Shown piece after piece: positions 10,241 to 22,300 of a stretch of 64,000 nt of DNA. Origin of the DNA: Paralichthys olivaceus (taxonomy: Eukaryota; Chordata; Actinopteri; Pleuronectiformes; Paralichthyidae); contig NC_091094.1 of the NCBI RefSeq assembly GCF_024713975.1, positions 17,765,001 through 17,829,000 of the forward strand, written 5' to 3'. The notes beneath the pieces are model-generated. The model had not been told where the DNA came from. It was given only the letters and a program-made list of their open reading frames with translations, and searched no databases. The translations under genes and the position numbers were made by a program. The stretch's first letter is position 1. The number at the start of each line of letters is the position of its first letter.

Positions 10241-13200
10241 GGATTATCTCTGTTAGACAGGACTGAGCTGGCTGTTCCACTCTTTTTGCTAAGTTTAAGC
10301 CACTGACTGTAGCTTTGTTTTTAATATTGTTTTATTTAAAAACTACATACATACTGGTGTCAGTCTCCTCATTATAGGATTCAGTGGAGCTCCCGTCTGG
10401 CTTCAGTTTCTGTTTTAGACTAATGACACGGCCTTGAGGGTGAAATAGGAGACCACACAGATCGCTGGAGCCTGAAATGTTCATGCAGGGAGTCACATTT
10501 ACAGCACCCGTCCCTCAGACTTACTTTCCGCTGCATCACTTGTTGATGCCGGCTTTTCAGCCTTATTTGGATGTTTGGCCACAGGATCTCCATAAAACAG
10601 TACGAGCATGAGCGTGGATGTTTCAGAACAGTCAACTGGATTAATAAAATATTAGCCTCAAACTACCTGAAGTCACAAATCTGTTGTGTAGTTGTAGCAA
10701 TAAGCATAAACTTACCTGTCATTATGCAGATCATACAACATCCCTTTTCTTCATGGAATAGTGAAGAAGCCTTTGTATAGAAGTGCTGCCCTGCAACTAA
10801 AAAAGAGGTGCATATCAGCTTTTTTAATGTTGCCTTTAACAAAGTCTGAATTAGTTTGAGATGATGAGCAATGATAGTCTAAATGCTCAGTGTCAGTACA
10901 GCTGTGTTATTATCATATGTTGAAGTTGTCTGCATTTGTGCCAGGAAACTTTGATGTTGTTTAGTACAAGCTTAAATATTATGTGAAACATTCACATTGA
11001 GAAAGCCTTTCACCAAAGTGTTTTGAAGTAGTGGATTCTGGGCTGTGGCCGTTGGGCTGTCGTTGTGAAAGATGCTGCAGTGTGAAACCTCACCTGCTGC
11101 CCTATGACTCCTCTGCTGGATGAATGATTAAAGGGGAGAGGTTTGCTCTGGTGCCCACGCTCCCTGTTCCAGCATCGACCGTCTTGTGTTACCATGTTTA
11201 CCCATAATGCACGCTTCACCAGCCAGGTGTGTGTAACTAGACGTAACCATTTGGAAAAAGCAGCACAACAACATAATGATGCAGTCAATGTTAGACAGTA
11301 GTGGGTTAACAACTGATCTGTGTTTATGCACGTTGAAATGGAAAAGAGTCGAATGATGCATACCCTTTGAATATTAAATCACAGATTATAATTAGAACGA
11401 ATGTTGCAGCCTAAAGAAAACCCTCAGATCTCTACACATCACACACAGATGGTATGAATGTAAGTCAGCACCTGCTGACAGTGAATGACTGGCATCAGTC
11501 TCTGTGTTTTTTAAAGCCTGAATTCTAAGTAAGATGACTCATCCTCTCCTCTGGCTCCTCCCAGGAGAATCAAATGGATGTTAGTGAGTCCTGCGCCATC
11601 TGGTGGTCACCAACACCCTCATACATAATGGAGAATAACCTTTACATTGATCCTTGAGCATCTTAGAGCTCCTCCAGAGGATTCAACAGTGTGTCCATTA
11701 ATAGAGATGCTGAAACACAGATGGTTAGGGGCTTATGTTATGCAAATCATAAGTCCTGTAAAAAGCAGATCTCCAAATAATGTTATTTGTGAAGTAGGAA
11801 ATTTAGGTCCAAACATATCTATTTTTTTTATTGTAAAATAAAATACCTTTTATGTGGACGCTCCAAAGGTTAATGGTGTGACATGAGGAACCAGTGCCTC
11901 TACAGGCCCAGAGATGAATTGCAACAAGCGTAAAACGTTATCTTGTATATACCACAGTAAACACTAAAACACCTAAGTTATTTCATTATTACACATATAT
12001 TTGGGATCTGTAGCTGAAATGAGTTCTCCCCTGCTCAGGTACATGGAGAACATGTTCTAGGGGATTTGTCACCTGATTTCACAAACCATATAGACTGTGT
12101 ATAAAAAAGATGGCCACAACGCCAAACTGAAAATCGGTCGCCCTATATCTTAAAGACTACGAATGTGCAAATATTCTCAATTCATTGATTGATCAATAAA
12201 TCATCTAATTGGTGTCCGATTCTCCAATTTGAGACACTGGAACATTATATTAATATATATATATATTGAGATGGAGTCCTGATGCCAATAAGCCATATTG
12301 TATCTGTACCCAGGAGATGAATTCATTTGTTTGTTTTCACAGCTGCCCAAGGAAGTGGAGGGTGGTTTCCTGCTACATACGTGGGGGTCAAAGGTCATTT
12401 GCAGCACACTGCTCATTCCTGAGTAGAAACTTTGCTCTCGGGTTTTATGGAAACTTCTCTTCGAACAGGCCTCTCTCTCCTCCAGCAGCTGCCTGGATTT
12501 ACTGGGTCTATGAGCACCACATAAATCCTGGAGCTCATTCATTATTTCAGCTCAGTTTAGCAAAACATTTCATACAACTCACAAACATCTCAAACCTCAT
12601 ATCTTAGCCTAATAAGGACTTGCATCCTGGGGGGGATTCAAGTGCAGCTGAGCCAGGAAATGTCAGGAACTTGTTTCATCTCATGCATGGTTGGAATTGT
12701 TTTCCTTCTTGTCTGGTCACCTTGTTGAGGCAAAAACCAAAAGTCTAAAAGCTGCTGGAGACCTGTTGACAGTTGGATTAACAGCATCGCCAACTGCAAA
12801 AATGTTGGAACCCATGGCAACACTGACACGGACAAAGTATGAAGTTTCTTATTTCAATGAAGTGAATAAAATCTATTTAGAGGAAAAAAATAGACTCAAG
12901 ACAATGACCCTTATTTCTAAATGAATTAAATTCTTTTCTATTAATGGGAATTCTGTAAATTGACTTTAACAAGTTTCCTTGTTTTAAAAAATATAAGAAT
13001 GAATTTCTCTGCTGTCTACTATAAATCAAATGCATTGCTTGTGAAAAAAATGCTGATGCTATATAATTACCTGCTCTAAACTCATCCTCTGTTCATATTC
13101 TCTGGTAGTGTGATATCACTCCATCAAACTCTGCCCTCTAGAGGACAGAGTCTAAAAACCAGAAGAGACCATTCTTTACTCTACACAGCCCAACTCACAC

Positions 13201-16200
13201 TTTCACTGAAACAGGACAAACGATACAGGAAAACAATACATAACAATGGGTATTTTTAAAAAGCTGCCTTTATTTAAAAAAACACAATGATACAATTTAC
13301 AATATTAATCTGTATTATGATTCAAGGACAAATCTGAATTGTACTCACCAAAATAGTTTCTCTTGTCTGATGATGAATTCCTTGCATGTGCAGCAACTAT
13401 GTTGTGTTCATTCAAGGTAAATATGAGTCTTTCACAGAGACAACATGATACACAAGTTTTCTTTCTTCATCTCCTCCTGTGTTGAAACAATGACCTGAAA
13501 TACCCATCAGTTTAATAACACACAGGTTTCAATGAGACACATTCATTGAAACCTCTTTTGAGTCAATTTTGCCTGGTCTTGCTACATGTCTGATGTTCAC
13601 TTGATCAAATAACTTTTCCACTGTTGACTATGACCCATTTGTGTATCTGCTTGACATTTACATTAGATGCTCCATGAACTGCTGGTGCATTTTAAACCAA
13701 CAGTTTTTCTAATTTAGCTAGTCCCAGAAACCATGATGAAGTTAACCAACTGGGGAAGTTGGATGTGCAGGAAGGTAAAATGCTAAGTGGACTCTCACCA
13801 TCAGTTCACCTTATTACCAGCATGGCCCCTGTAGCGTGTGTGGTTATATTGGTCTTCAACATTTGAATACATACCTGAGTCAGTCGATTAGGTCATCTTA
13901 ATACTTTACCTGTGGAACAGGAGAAAGTTTAGCCGTGGTGAGACTCAAACCCATAACGCCCCCAAAGCTCCAGGAAACCTTGGATCCCAGCCGTGGCATC
14001 GGTTGATCGCCTGAGGCTGAAGTGAAGCTGCTCTGGTCCCTTGAAGATGAAGCAGTGATGAGCAGCAGCAGATTTTTCTTGGTGAGATTCATCCTGCAGC
14101 AGACTCTGACTGATTCCTTACTTTGGTTTCATAAGCAGTTTGGCACAGAAAAAGTATGTAAATCAGATCAACATGTCAACTAAGATTCCCTGTAGAGGAA
14201 GCGTTTCTCCTCTGTGGGGCTTTCTCTCCTTCCCTTTTTATGGCAAATAAAGCAGATGCTGTCTCACTGTTGCAAACTCTTTCTCCATCAGGCCCTAGCA
14301 CAGTGCTCCTCTTCAAAACTCCAATACAAGAACAACAAGCAAATAAACAAATAACTTCCTTGTCAAGCTCGTGCTGAACCGACACTCTGCAGGGGCCAGA
14401 TGAGGAAGATGATCGGGGCCTTCAAATGCTGCCGTGCTTCCGATGAGAGGCTGCCTGGTGGAGACAACCTCTGTGATTTTTGGCAGAACTTGGCGAGTGC
14501 CAAACCAGTTGGATGTGCACTGTGCTGGTTCTCAGCCACACCTCAGGCCAGAGGTGACTGAGGAAAAAGCCGCATTATCTGCAGAGACGCAGCGACTCGA
14601 TCTTTGCCTCTGCAGCACACGGACCAAGAGGATTCTAGTACGGCCAAATTTCACAATCTCTTCACCAAGAGGTCATTCAACAAATGATGAATATGAAAAC
14701 AAAGAACTGAGAGGCTGCCGTCACTTGATTTTCACACTTCCTCTCGAGGATCCCGCTGTCAAAGTGATAAAGCCGTTTGAGTTTGATAGACAATTCCAAG
14801 AACAGAAAAAGGTCACAAAAGCTGTCTTCCGAGGCACGTGTGTTTCCCACGAATTTATTGAGACAAAAATCTATCAAGTGCGTGATGCACTTTGCGTTTT
14901 TTTTTCCTGACAGTTAGGTATACTTCTTAGGCCCATGAGCATTGATGTTCTCCATGTCTCTCCAGATATCCTGAGTATACAGCACAAATCATTTCTTTTT
15001 CTCCATTTGAAACACAGTACTCAAATCAAAACACAAAAAACAGAACATTTTCAGTCCTTTCAGAGGAAGGTTGTTGCAAGGCAGCCCTCTCCTCTGACGC
15101 AAGAGTGTATCACACAGATAGTCCACTGACGCATGGAAGTATTTTCAACATATTGACTCAGGACCAGCTATTAGAAATGTGTATAGGCATACATATAACT
15201 CTTCATTTATAGGTTACATCCTCTCTATTTAACAGTACATGCTTTGTTGGGGTAACATCTGCATTTCAGAATGAGGGACTTACAGTATGTAGTAGCCCAG
15301 TAAAGCTTGCTGATGTTTTCCTTGAGTGAAGGTTGGGACATGAGCAAAAAGAGGGTACATTAAATTTTGGTGTGGATCTGGCCAAAGTAATTTTCTATTA
15401 ATGTTAATTTGCGATAATCCTTTTTTTTTTTTTAAACCAGTTTCCAAGAGAATAATACAAAGATCCACATGGATGAAAAAAAAATCAGGTATTCAGGGAA
15501 CTGATATCGATGTATGTGTGTAAGTTGGTGCAGCTTGAATTAACAGGACTACTGGGCCTTGGCTGAGGTATGGACTCTACTTAGTGCTATTTTAGTTTTT
15601 AGTAAAATGACTGTGCTGAACTGCATTATAATGTACAGGCTCTTTTTGCTTGTGTCCACACCCAACACAGATGTTCAGTGAAAAACACACAGTAAAAACT
15701 GCATTCATTTCATCTTGTACTGTTACACAACCTCTAAACGTGGCTCAGAGAGCAGCACTAACATAACTGCAATTTTTAAACTATAGACCTTAATGTAAAG
15801 TACTTAAAAACCAACTAGCACGTCGAGATCTGATACCAGGAGGACTAATACAACTAAACTTTTGGTAGAAAGACTTTCACATATTTTCTGTAGCTTTAAG
15901 CAGAAGTTACCAGACGTGACAAAAACAGCTCTCACAATGAAACTTGGAATTACGAAATATTCAGAACATTAGGTTGTTACTTTGTCAGCAAAAAGTAATT
16001 ATTGAGCAATGGGTAAAGCTAGAGAAAATTTCCAATTACATCAGTTTAATTATTTTGTAGCCCAAATGCAAAAAATCTTTGTCAAGACTGACAGAACTAA
16101 TTTATGCTGAGTACAGATGAAATCAAATCTGAATGCTGTTTTGGATCTTAAATATGTTTTTCTTAAAGTCAGGCAATGCATGAAACGATATAAGAAAACT

Positions 16201-16546
16201 GTCTTTTTGAATGAGATAAGGCAACATATAGCAACGATTCACAGAACTGTATCTTGCTCTTTCAGCAGAGTACCCTTCAAGTAATGTACATTTATATGGT
16301 AACTGAGTAGCAGAAGGCAACATGTCACCTGTATTATTTAATCAAACCTATCAATTTGTCAAAACATGTTCAGTTCAACGTAGCTTTCATTTCTATAAAC
16401 CTTCAACAGGATGAGAAACAGGCCACTCTGCAGGATAGAAAACTTAAAAATCTGAGCCCTGTCATTCTGCTTCGCTATCAACACTTTTCCCTGTTTTTCC
16501 AACTCAAGGTGTAACAGTTCATGAGTGTGAAAAGATATATTCATAT
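10241..16546. other. intergenic between amigo1 and rbm15
   Basis: No gene could be supported. It holds a 24-nt near-palindrome at 13128-13151, a dispersed repeat copy at 15330-15585, and two short ORFs of doubtful meaning (minus 14092-13910 with a signal-peptide-like start and a donor, and plus 14434-14910). The part next to 16552 may be rbm15 3' UTR. Confidence 0.5.
15330..15585. repeat. dispersed transposon-like repeat, second copy
   Basis: Shares ordered blocks with 4358-4710: ACATTAAATTTTGGTG, a GATCCACATGGATGAAAAAA block, TCAGGTATTCAGGGAACTGA, and the end block GGGCCTTGGCTGAGGTATGG. Same orientation as the first copy. Confidence 0.6.
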
Positions 16547-16552
16547 TTTATT
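16547..16552 (-). promoter_or_regulatory. AATAAA directly after rbm15 stop
   Basis: On the minus strand the hexamer AATAAA follows the TGA stop (16555-16553) with no gap. If used, the 3' UTR would be only some 10-30 nt plus tail; no clear GT-rich downstream element is visible, so a longer 3' UTR is also possible. Confidence 0.4.
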
Positions 16553-19093
16553 TCACGATGCTCCTCTGATAATGACCATCACCATGTAGTCGTCCTCTGA
16601 TTTGGCAAAGGCTTTGGCCGAGGCATCCAGGAACTGCCGTGTGAACTCACATGGGGGGAAAGCATGAAGGACTCCTCCGTGGTCCTTGTCACAGCCGCCC
16701 CCCACAGGGAGGCTGATGATGCCAGCCGCCTCCTTCTGCGTCAGGTAGGACACCAGGTTCTTCAGTGGTCTCTCGGTGGAGCTGCTGGCGTCCTGGACCC
16801 CTGCGTCCTTTCCAGGCATGGCCAGAAGGATGGCGTATCCGCTGGAGCCGGTGGCCTGGATTCGACGAGAGACCTCCTCCAGCTTGGGTTGGTCCAGGCG
16901 CAGGCGCTGGCTGATCTTCAGCTGAGACACTTGACCCCCGGTGGAGCCGTCCACCAGAAGACTGGTAGCCACTGCGATGTCCCCCTCCAGCAGGTGCAGT
17001 GATGTGGGAAAGCTGCTGTTCTTCAGCAGGAGGACACCCTGCCAGACCTGACTCAGCTTCTGTCCTACTGCTGCCACCTTAGACTTTGAGGAAGAGGAAG
17101 GTTGATCTGAGCGAACCTCCTTCCCTACTAGGCTCTTGGCTGATTCACTAGCTCTGCGTTTGTGGTCTTTATCTGAGAATGAGCCCGGCTCAGTTGGGCT
17201 CAGTGTTCTCCTTCTCTTGTCTCCACAGCCAGTGTCCTGAGTGTTTTGCCGCTCTCTAACAGGCGAGGGTCTGCCAGAGCGAGGCAGGCGCTCTGGGTCA
17301 CTGTGGCGTCCCCCATTTCGGCTGCTCCCTCCTGGGCTTCGTTCTAGGGAGCTGCCATGCCGACGCAGACCATAGTCGCAGCTGTCAGTTGAAGGCTCCA
17401 ACCACCAGCCATCATTCAAATGTCTCCTTTTGCGGCCCAGATCTCTGCTTTGCAGCTCCCGTTCTTGCTCTATTGTCCAGGTCTCACGTGAACACCTCTC
17501 CAGGCGATCTACGGGATCAAAGGCTGGTCCTCGCATCCTGTCGTGGACAGCCAGGCCAGACCACTCAGCTGTGGCGTAAGCATCTCTGTCTCTGAAGCGG
17601 GCAGGAAGTGGAGGGGACCTGTCTCTCACTCTCACTGAGTCAGTGAGACGGTGGACAAAGGGCTCAGGAACTAAATCATAGTGCGGCAGAGGGAGAGGGA
17701 GCTGCATAAACTGTTGCTGCTGATAGCGAAGTTCTGTTTCGGCAAAGTCCACCCTGAGTCTCCTGTCAGGGCCGCCGAGAGGGAAGCCCCTCATGTGAGT
17801 GCATGCAGCCTGAGCAGCGTCCAGACTTTCATACTGGATGTAAGCCCACACCTCCCCTTTCCTGTAGTCTATGGTCCTGATGGTGCCAAAACGGTCAAAC
17901 TCCTTTGCCAGAGCAGCGAGTGGAACCCAGGGTCCTAGACCCCCTACCCACAGCCTGGTCGTGGGTGTGGGCTTACCATAGCCAATTTTAATGGGGTTGT
18001 GGCCCACCACTTTCCCTGACATTGCAACTTTGGCGCGATGAGCCATGTCGAGGTTCTCAAACTTGATGAACCCATAGGTGTTGCTCTGGCCTCTCACCGC
18101 CCGCTTTATGTCCACCTCTGTTATCACACCGAACCTGTCGAACGCCCGCCTCAGGTCACTCTCCGTCACACTGATGTCCAGGTTTCCCAGAAACAAAGTC
18201 CTGTTTGCCCTCTGGTCGTCCTCAGGGGTGATCGCTTCCTCGTCACGGAAAGCAGCACCTTCAGGGATGAAGGGTGGTCGGTTTCTGGCCTCATACAGAG
18301 GAAAGTCTCTCTCCCGCTCCACCTCTCTGAGTTGGGGGGGTGGCGGAGGAAGAGGAGGAGGAGGAGGAGGGAGACGGCCTAGAGCCAGCTGCTGTAACCG
18401 GTAGTCTCTGAAGCCCAGACCGGTGGGGGACAGGGGTCTCTGGGGGTGGAGGTGCCTGTGTCCTGAGGGGAAAGTGTCTTTTGAAACAGGGGAGCGGCTT
18501 CTCCGTCGGTTCATGTACACAGTCTCTATCTTCAGAGGCCGGTCGTACAGCACCAGTTTGCCGCGGGCGTGTTTGGCCGCCCGGGCGTCATCAGGCCTCC
18601 TGAAGTTCACAAGCGCCACCCGCTCGTCGTTCTCTCGACTCATTTTAACACTCACGTCCCCAAACTTCGTAAACTCGTGAAACAGCCCGTCCTCTATCTC
18701 CTCGTCGTTCAGCTGGGAGCCCAGTTCGCTGATTTTCAGAGTTTTGTACTCACTTTCCGGGTTTGTCGGAGGCCGCGGTTCGCAGCGTGATGAGGCGGAG
18801 GACCTGGCTACTTCCGCGGCGATGTCAGCGCCAACGTGCGGCTTGTTCGCCGGGATACCTCGGTAGTCGTAGCCGCTGCCGGTCCTCCCGGAAGAGTTGT
18901 GTCCGTCCGGGTCCCTCGGGTCTCTTTTCTCGCCGTGTAAACTTCTCCTGGAGGAAGCGGCGCTGTGTATGGAGCCGTTGACCGTCGACAGGGCTCCGCT
19001 CTTCTTGCCGCTCGGGTGGCTCCCTCCTCGGTCTCTGCTGTCTTCCAGCGCCCGGGAGCGTTTTTTCACCGGCGACCGCTCCTTCCCCTTCAT
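16553..19093 (-). CDS. rbm15: RBM15, RRM/SPOC RNA-binding protein
   Basis: Intronless CDS of 846 aa. RBM15 (OTT1, Spen family) binds RNA in the nucleus and recruits the m6A methyltransferase complex (WTAP/METTL3); it acts in X inactivation, splicing and blood cell development. Visible: basic N-terminus starting MKGKERSPVKK, which matches an internal Met of the longer human form; RRM1 about 117-194; poly-proline 241-253; RRM2 about 298-372 (RNP2-like LFLGNL, RNP1-like YGFIKF); RRM3 about 379-453 (LWVGGL, AYIQY); a long RS/RD-rich charged region about 480-660; C-terminal SPOC domain about 668-846, ending IIRGAS. It is shorter than human (977 aa) mainly in the low-complexity parts. RBM15B is the alternative, but the N-terminus and the syntenic position next to slc6a17 favour rbm15. 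The gene runs head-to-head with slc6a17 at a distance of about 7.5 kb. Confidence 0.95.
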   Translation of the reverse strand: MKGKERSPVKKRSRALEDSRDRGGSHPSGKKSGALSTVNGSIHSAASSRRSLHGEKRDPRDPDGHNSSGRTGSGYDYRGIPANKPHVGADIAAEVARSSASSRCEPRPPTNPESEYKTLKISELGSQLNDEEIEDGLFHEFTKFGDVSVKMSRENDERVALVNFRRPDDARAAKHARGKLVLYDRPLKIETVYMNRRRSRSPVSKDTFPSGHRHLHPQRPLSPTGLGFRDYRLQQLALGRLPPPPPPLPPPPPQLREVERERDFPLYEARNRPPFIPEGAAFRDEEAITPEDDQRANRTLFLGNLDISVTESDLRRAFDRFGVITEVDIKRAVRGQSNTYGFIKFENLDMAHRAKVAMSGKVVGHNPIKIGYGKPTPTTRLWVGGLGPWVPLAALAKEFDRFGTIRTIDYRKGEVWAYIQYESLDAAQAACTHMRGFPLGGPDRRLRVDFAETELRYQQQQFMQLPLPLPHYDLVPEPFVHRLTDSVRVRDRSPPLPARFRDRDAYATAEWSGLAVHDRMRGPAFDPVDRLERCSRETWTIEQERELQSRDLGRKRRHLNDGWWLEPSTDSCDYGLRRHGSSLERSPGGSSRNGGRHSDPERLPRSGRPSPVRERQNTQDTGCGDKRRRTLSPTEPGSFSDKDHKRRASESAKSLVGKEVRSDQPSSSSKSKVAAVGQKLSQVWQGVLLLKNSSFPTSLHLLEGDIAVATSLLVDGSTGGQVSQLKISQRLRLDQPKLEEVSRRIQATGSSGYAILLAMPGKDAGVQDASSSTERPLKNLVSYLTQKEAAGIISLPVGGGCDKDHGGVLHAFPPCEFTRQFLDASAKAFAKSEDDYMVMVIIRGAS

Positions 19094-19320
19094 TTCCAGC
19101 AGCTTCAGACGGTAAATCTGCGTAATTGTGCCCTCGGTGACTGAAAGCGACCTGGACTACCTGGACTTCTTCGGGGTTTTACACTGTAGCTCTCAGGCGA
19201 ACAGCGTCAGCGCCATGATGGATCACTTGCAGCTACTGTACGGGAAGTCCCGCCTCCGTGACTGAACAAGAAGCTGATTTGCCGCGTGGGGTGTCAATCA
19301 TACACAGCGCCATGACGCTC
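19094..19320 (-). promoter_or_regulatory. rbm15 5' UTR and CpG-rich promoter
   Basis: CpG density stays high from the N-terminal coding part through about 19320 and then falls sharply. No TATA box is evident. The transcription start is not placed. Confidence 0.5.
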
Positions 19321-22300
19321 GCCAATAAGGAGCAAGGGTGCGGCCCAGCTGTGGGTTCAAAGTTCAAACCAGAAAGTTCACGTGAAAGTGACAGGAACAC
19401 AGAGAGTGACACGATGCAAGAAAGGAACCGAGCGGAACACCAAGTTTGAGTTTTACATCAGTGCAATCTCTGTCTTGTTTTAGCTGATAGTGATAAATAG
19501 ATTTGTAGCAAAGTAAAAGAGTTGGATTTACATTTTTAGGATACTTGAGCTGTGGACTGTGAAATGGCCCTTTATAGAAGAAGGTTCCTCACTGCTCGTC
19601 TAGACTGTATAAAAGCATTTATGTTGTAAATATTGAGTGGAAGGAGACAATCTCCCTCAGTCAATGTGTCTCTGCCCTGTCCATCTCAGTGGACGATTGG
19701 CACAAGGTATCCATTACTACTCTGAGTAAAACCTGAACCACTATCCTTTATGATTTTATGTTGCCTAGAACAAGGAATCATTTTACTATAAACACAAATA
19801 CAGAACCTCCATAATGGTCAGATTTCAAATCATGATAGAAATGTACGTTAAACAGAAAAAAATATTTAAAAAAATATATAAAATGGACAAAGACCATGAA
19901 ACACATTCATTACTTCATTGCGTCTACTCACAAATCCAGTAAGCCTTTATGTTGCCATAGCAAATGGTCTTCCTATATTATTTAATGCTGAAATCTATTT
20001 GATTACTTTCTGTGTAATCTATAAAAAGTCCTGATTTCCTGTTTAATTCCCTGAGAGTATCAGCACAACAACATATATAAACTAGAAGGGCACTCGGAGA
20101 TCATATACCTCTAGCCATGCTGACTGGCCACTTTATCACCACATGTATTGAGATCAGATACGTCAAGATCATGATCCAGAATCTGCCTCCAAATCTAACC
20201 TCTTCGTAAGTATTAGCACTCTACACGTGCCTCGTTTTTAATAATGATATATGCAGTATTTCTTGAGAATTCAAAAAAGTGTCAAAATCTTGCAATCTTA
20301 AAACAATTGGGGGAGGGGAATTCTGGATCTGCCAACTGATCCAGATGTAAGAAACAAATTCAAATGAAAACTGTTTGGCGAAGGTAATAAACTTCCTAAA
20401 TCTTCATATTTAGTCATATGATGAGCTGACCTGCACAATTTATTTTGAATTAAATTAGTTTTACATGAAACATAGCGCTGCCTAAATGTTACTTAATCTT
20501 TTATCTCTCTCAGATAAACTGCACAGTGGGCCTGAGCCGTCATCCACACAGTACCATCATGTGTCATCTGAGAGACATTCAGTGACATGTTGGCTTTAAT
20601 ACTGTTATTTATAATACAGGGGAATAAAAGTGCTGAAGCACGTAGGCAGGCCACACCCACGCATAGGATTGCTGCCTTCGTGGCACCAGGGAGAGACGGT
20701 CGTGCACTTCAGTTTTTTTTTTTTACACAGGACACATCTGCCGATTCTGTCTCTACTTTTATGTACAGAAACCAATGAATGCAAATGCATGTTTTTTACC
20801 TTTATTTCCATTTTTTATTCTAATAAAGTAAATATTTCTTCCGGATGATATTCTCTTTCTCCATGCCTTCAGCGAATATACATAGAAGATCTCCTTTCAG
20901 CTCTTTTCCACATTTGATTCAGTCTAATTTGCTTTCAGGTTTTTTAATCTGTATGTATGTTTTGTTTCTCTGTTGGTTGAGTCCGAAATAAGTATTTGTT
21001 GCATCAGCCTTGTTGCACCAACAATATTTATGCAGTGTGCTTTGCTGCAGCGGTATTTTAAAGGGATTACGTTGTCCAAAAAAAAAGAAATGGGGACAGG
21101 CGCTTTGGCCCCTGTGAGCTGCGCCCTCTTTGAAAGACCATCTGGTGAAGTTCTTCTATAGACTGTCACATGTTCCCATGCATGCAGGCCCAGCAAAGCA
21201 ATCTGCCGCCCATTGTTTAAGTGGGTTTAACTGTTTCTATAAATATAAAAAAAAGAGGGTGGAATTTGTTCCTGCTTTAAATCTCCCCCCGATATCCAGG
21301 TCATTTGTTTGTTCACTACGCCAAGAGGATTCTGAATACAATGGTTGCAAATGTATTAAAGTGAAAAATAGAACATATCTATATCTGTAAATAACAGGAA
21401 GTAACTGATTTACTGGCATTGGCAGGACACTGAAGCCATTTCCAGATATGAATTGAATTTGCACATATGAAGAACGCAGCAGGAGATTCTCCAGGTCAGA
21501 GCACGCAGGAGGCATGACGTATAAAGCAGCTGCGGAATTCATGTGGTTTGGTTTTCAAAGTTGACATCTTCGTTGGGATTTATGGTGATTCTTAGTAGGA
21601 TACCACAAAAACAACTACTACTACCTGCTCGCTGTGAATTTGTCGCCTGGGTGGGCTGTCAGGAATATCTCAGACATTTGCCTTCTCACCTACAGCCCCT
21701 CCAGAATAGAAAATGTCTGGAGTTCAGTTCATGTCTGAAAGCATCTTGAATTGTGAAGTTGTAATCCATTTTTTCTGAAAATGTATGTTTAAATATGCAG
21801 ATGAGATATTATCTAATAAAATATTTGCAATATTTTGCATATTTGTGATATACATTTTCTGTTTTTCAAGCAACAAATGGTCACTATACATGACTGCCAC
21901 TTGCCATTAATCAGTGCCCCCCATGCAATAATCCTTCAGACCTTTTGGATGTTTGTTTAAGTTCCAGCTGTGGGAAAATGCTTTCTGCTTGTGGTGTCTC
22001 TTACATATTTAAAAATTAGATTTACATTATTTTCACTTAGGCTGGTGTAATGAATTCACAGATAATATGAAAGTGTAAAAATGCTGCAACAGATACGTGT
22101 TCATCAGTTAATGACCATCAAAAATAGAATGCACATAAGGGTTTTTGTTATTGAGCTGTCCAATGGGGAATCTGCAAAGGATTAGAGGGGAAAACAGCTT
22201 TTAATGAGTTTCTATTTTTGTGTTTGGCATTAAGGTGAACAGCACGGCCTGACCCACTGCACCCTGGCTTTTATGTGAGACAGATGCTCGGGAACAGATC

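Noticed and set aside
14400-14560. Short plus-strand frame starting MRKMIGAFKCCRASDERL
   Set aside because: Looked like a small cysteine-bearing peptide, but has no homology that I can name and no splice or promoter context.
14434-14910. Plus-strand ORF of 158 codons
   Set aside because: No family resemblance, no promoter or splice signs, and composition like its surroundings; chance is likely.
17000-18900. Several plus-strand ORFs opposite rbm15
   Set aside because: They are shadows of the GC-rich, arginine/serine-coding rbm15 frame; none has its own support.
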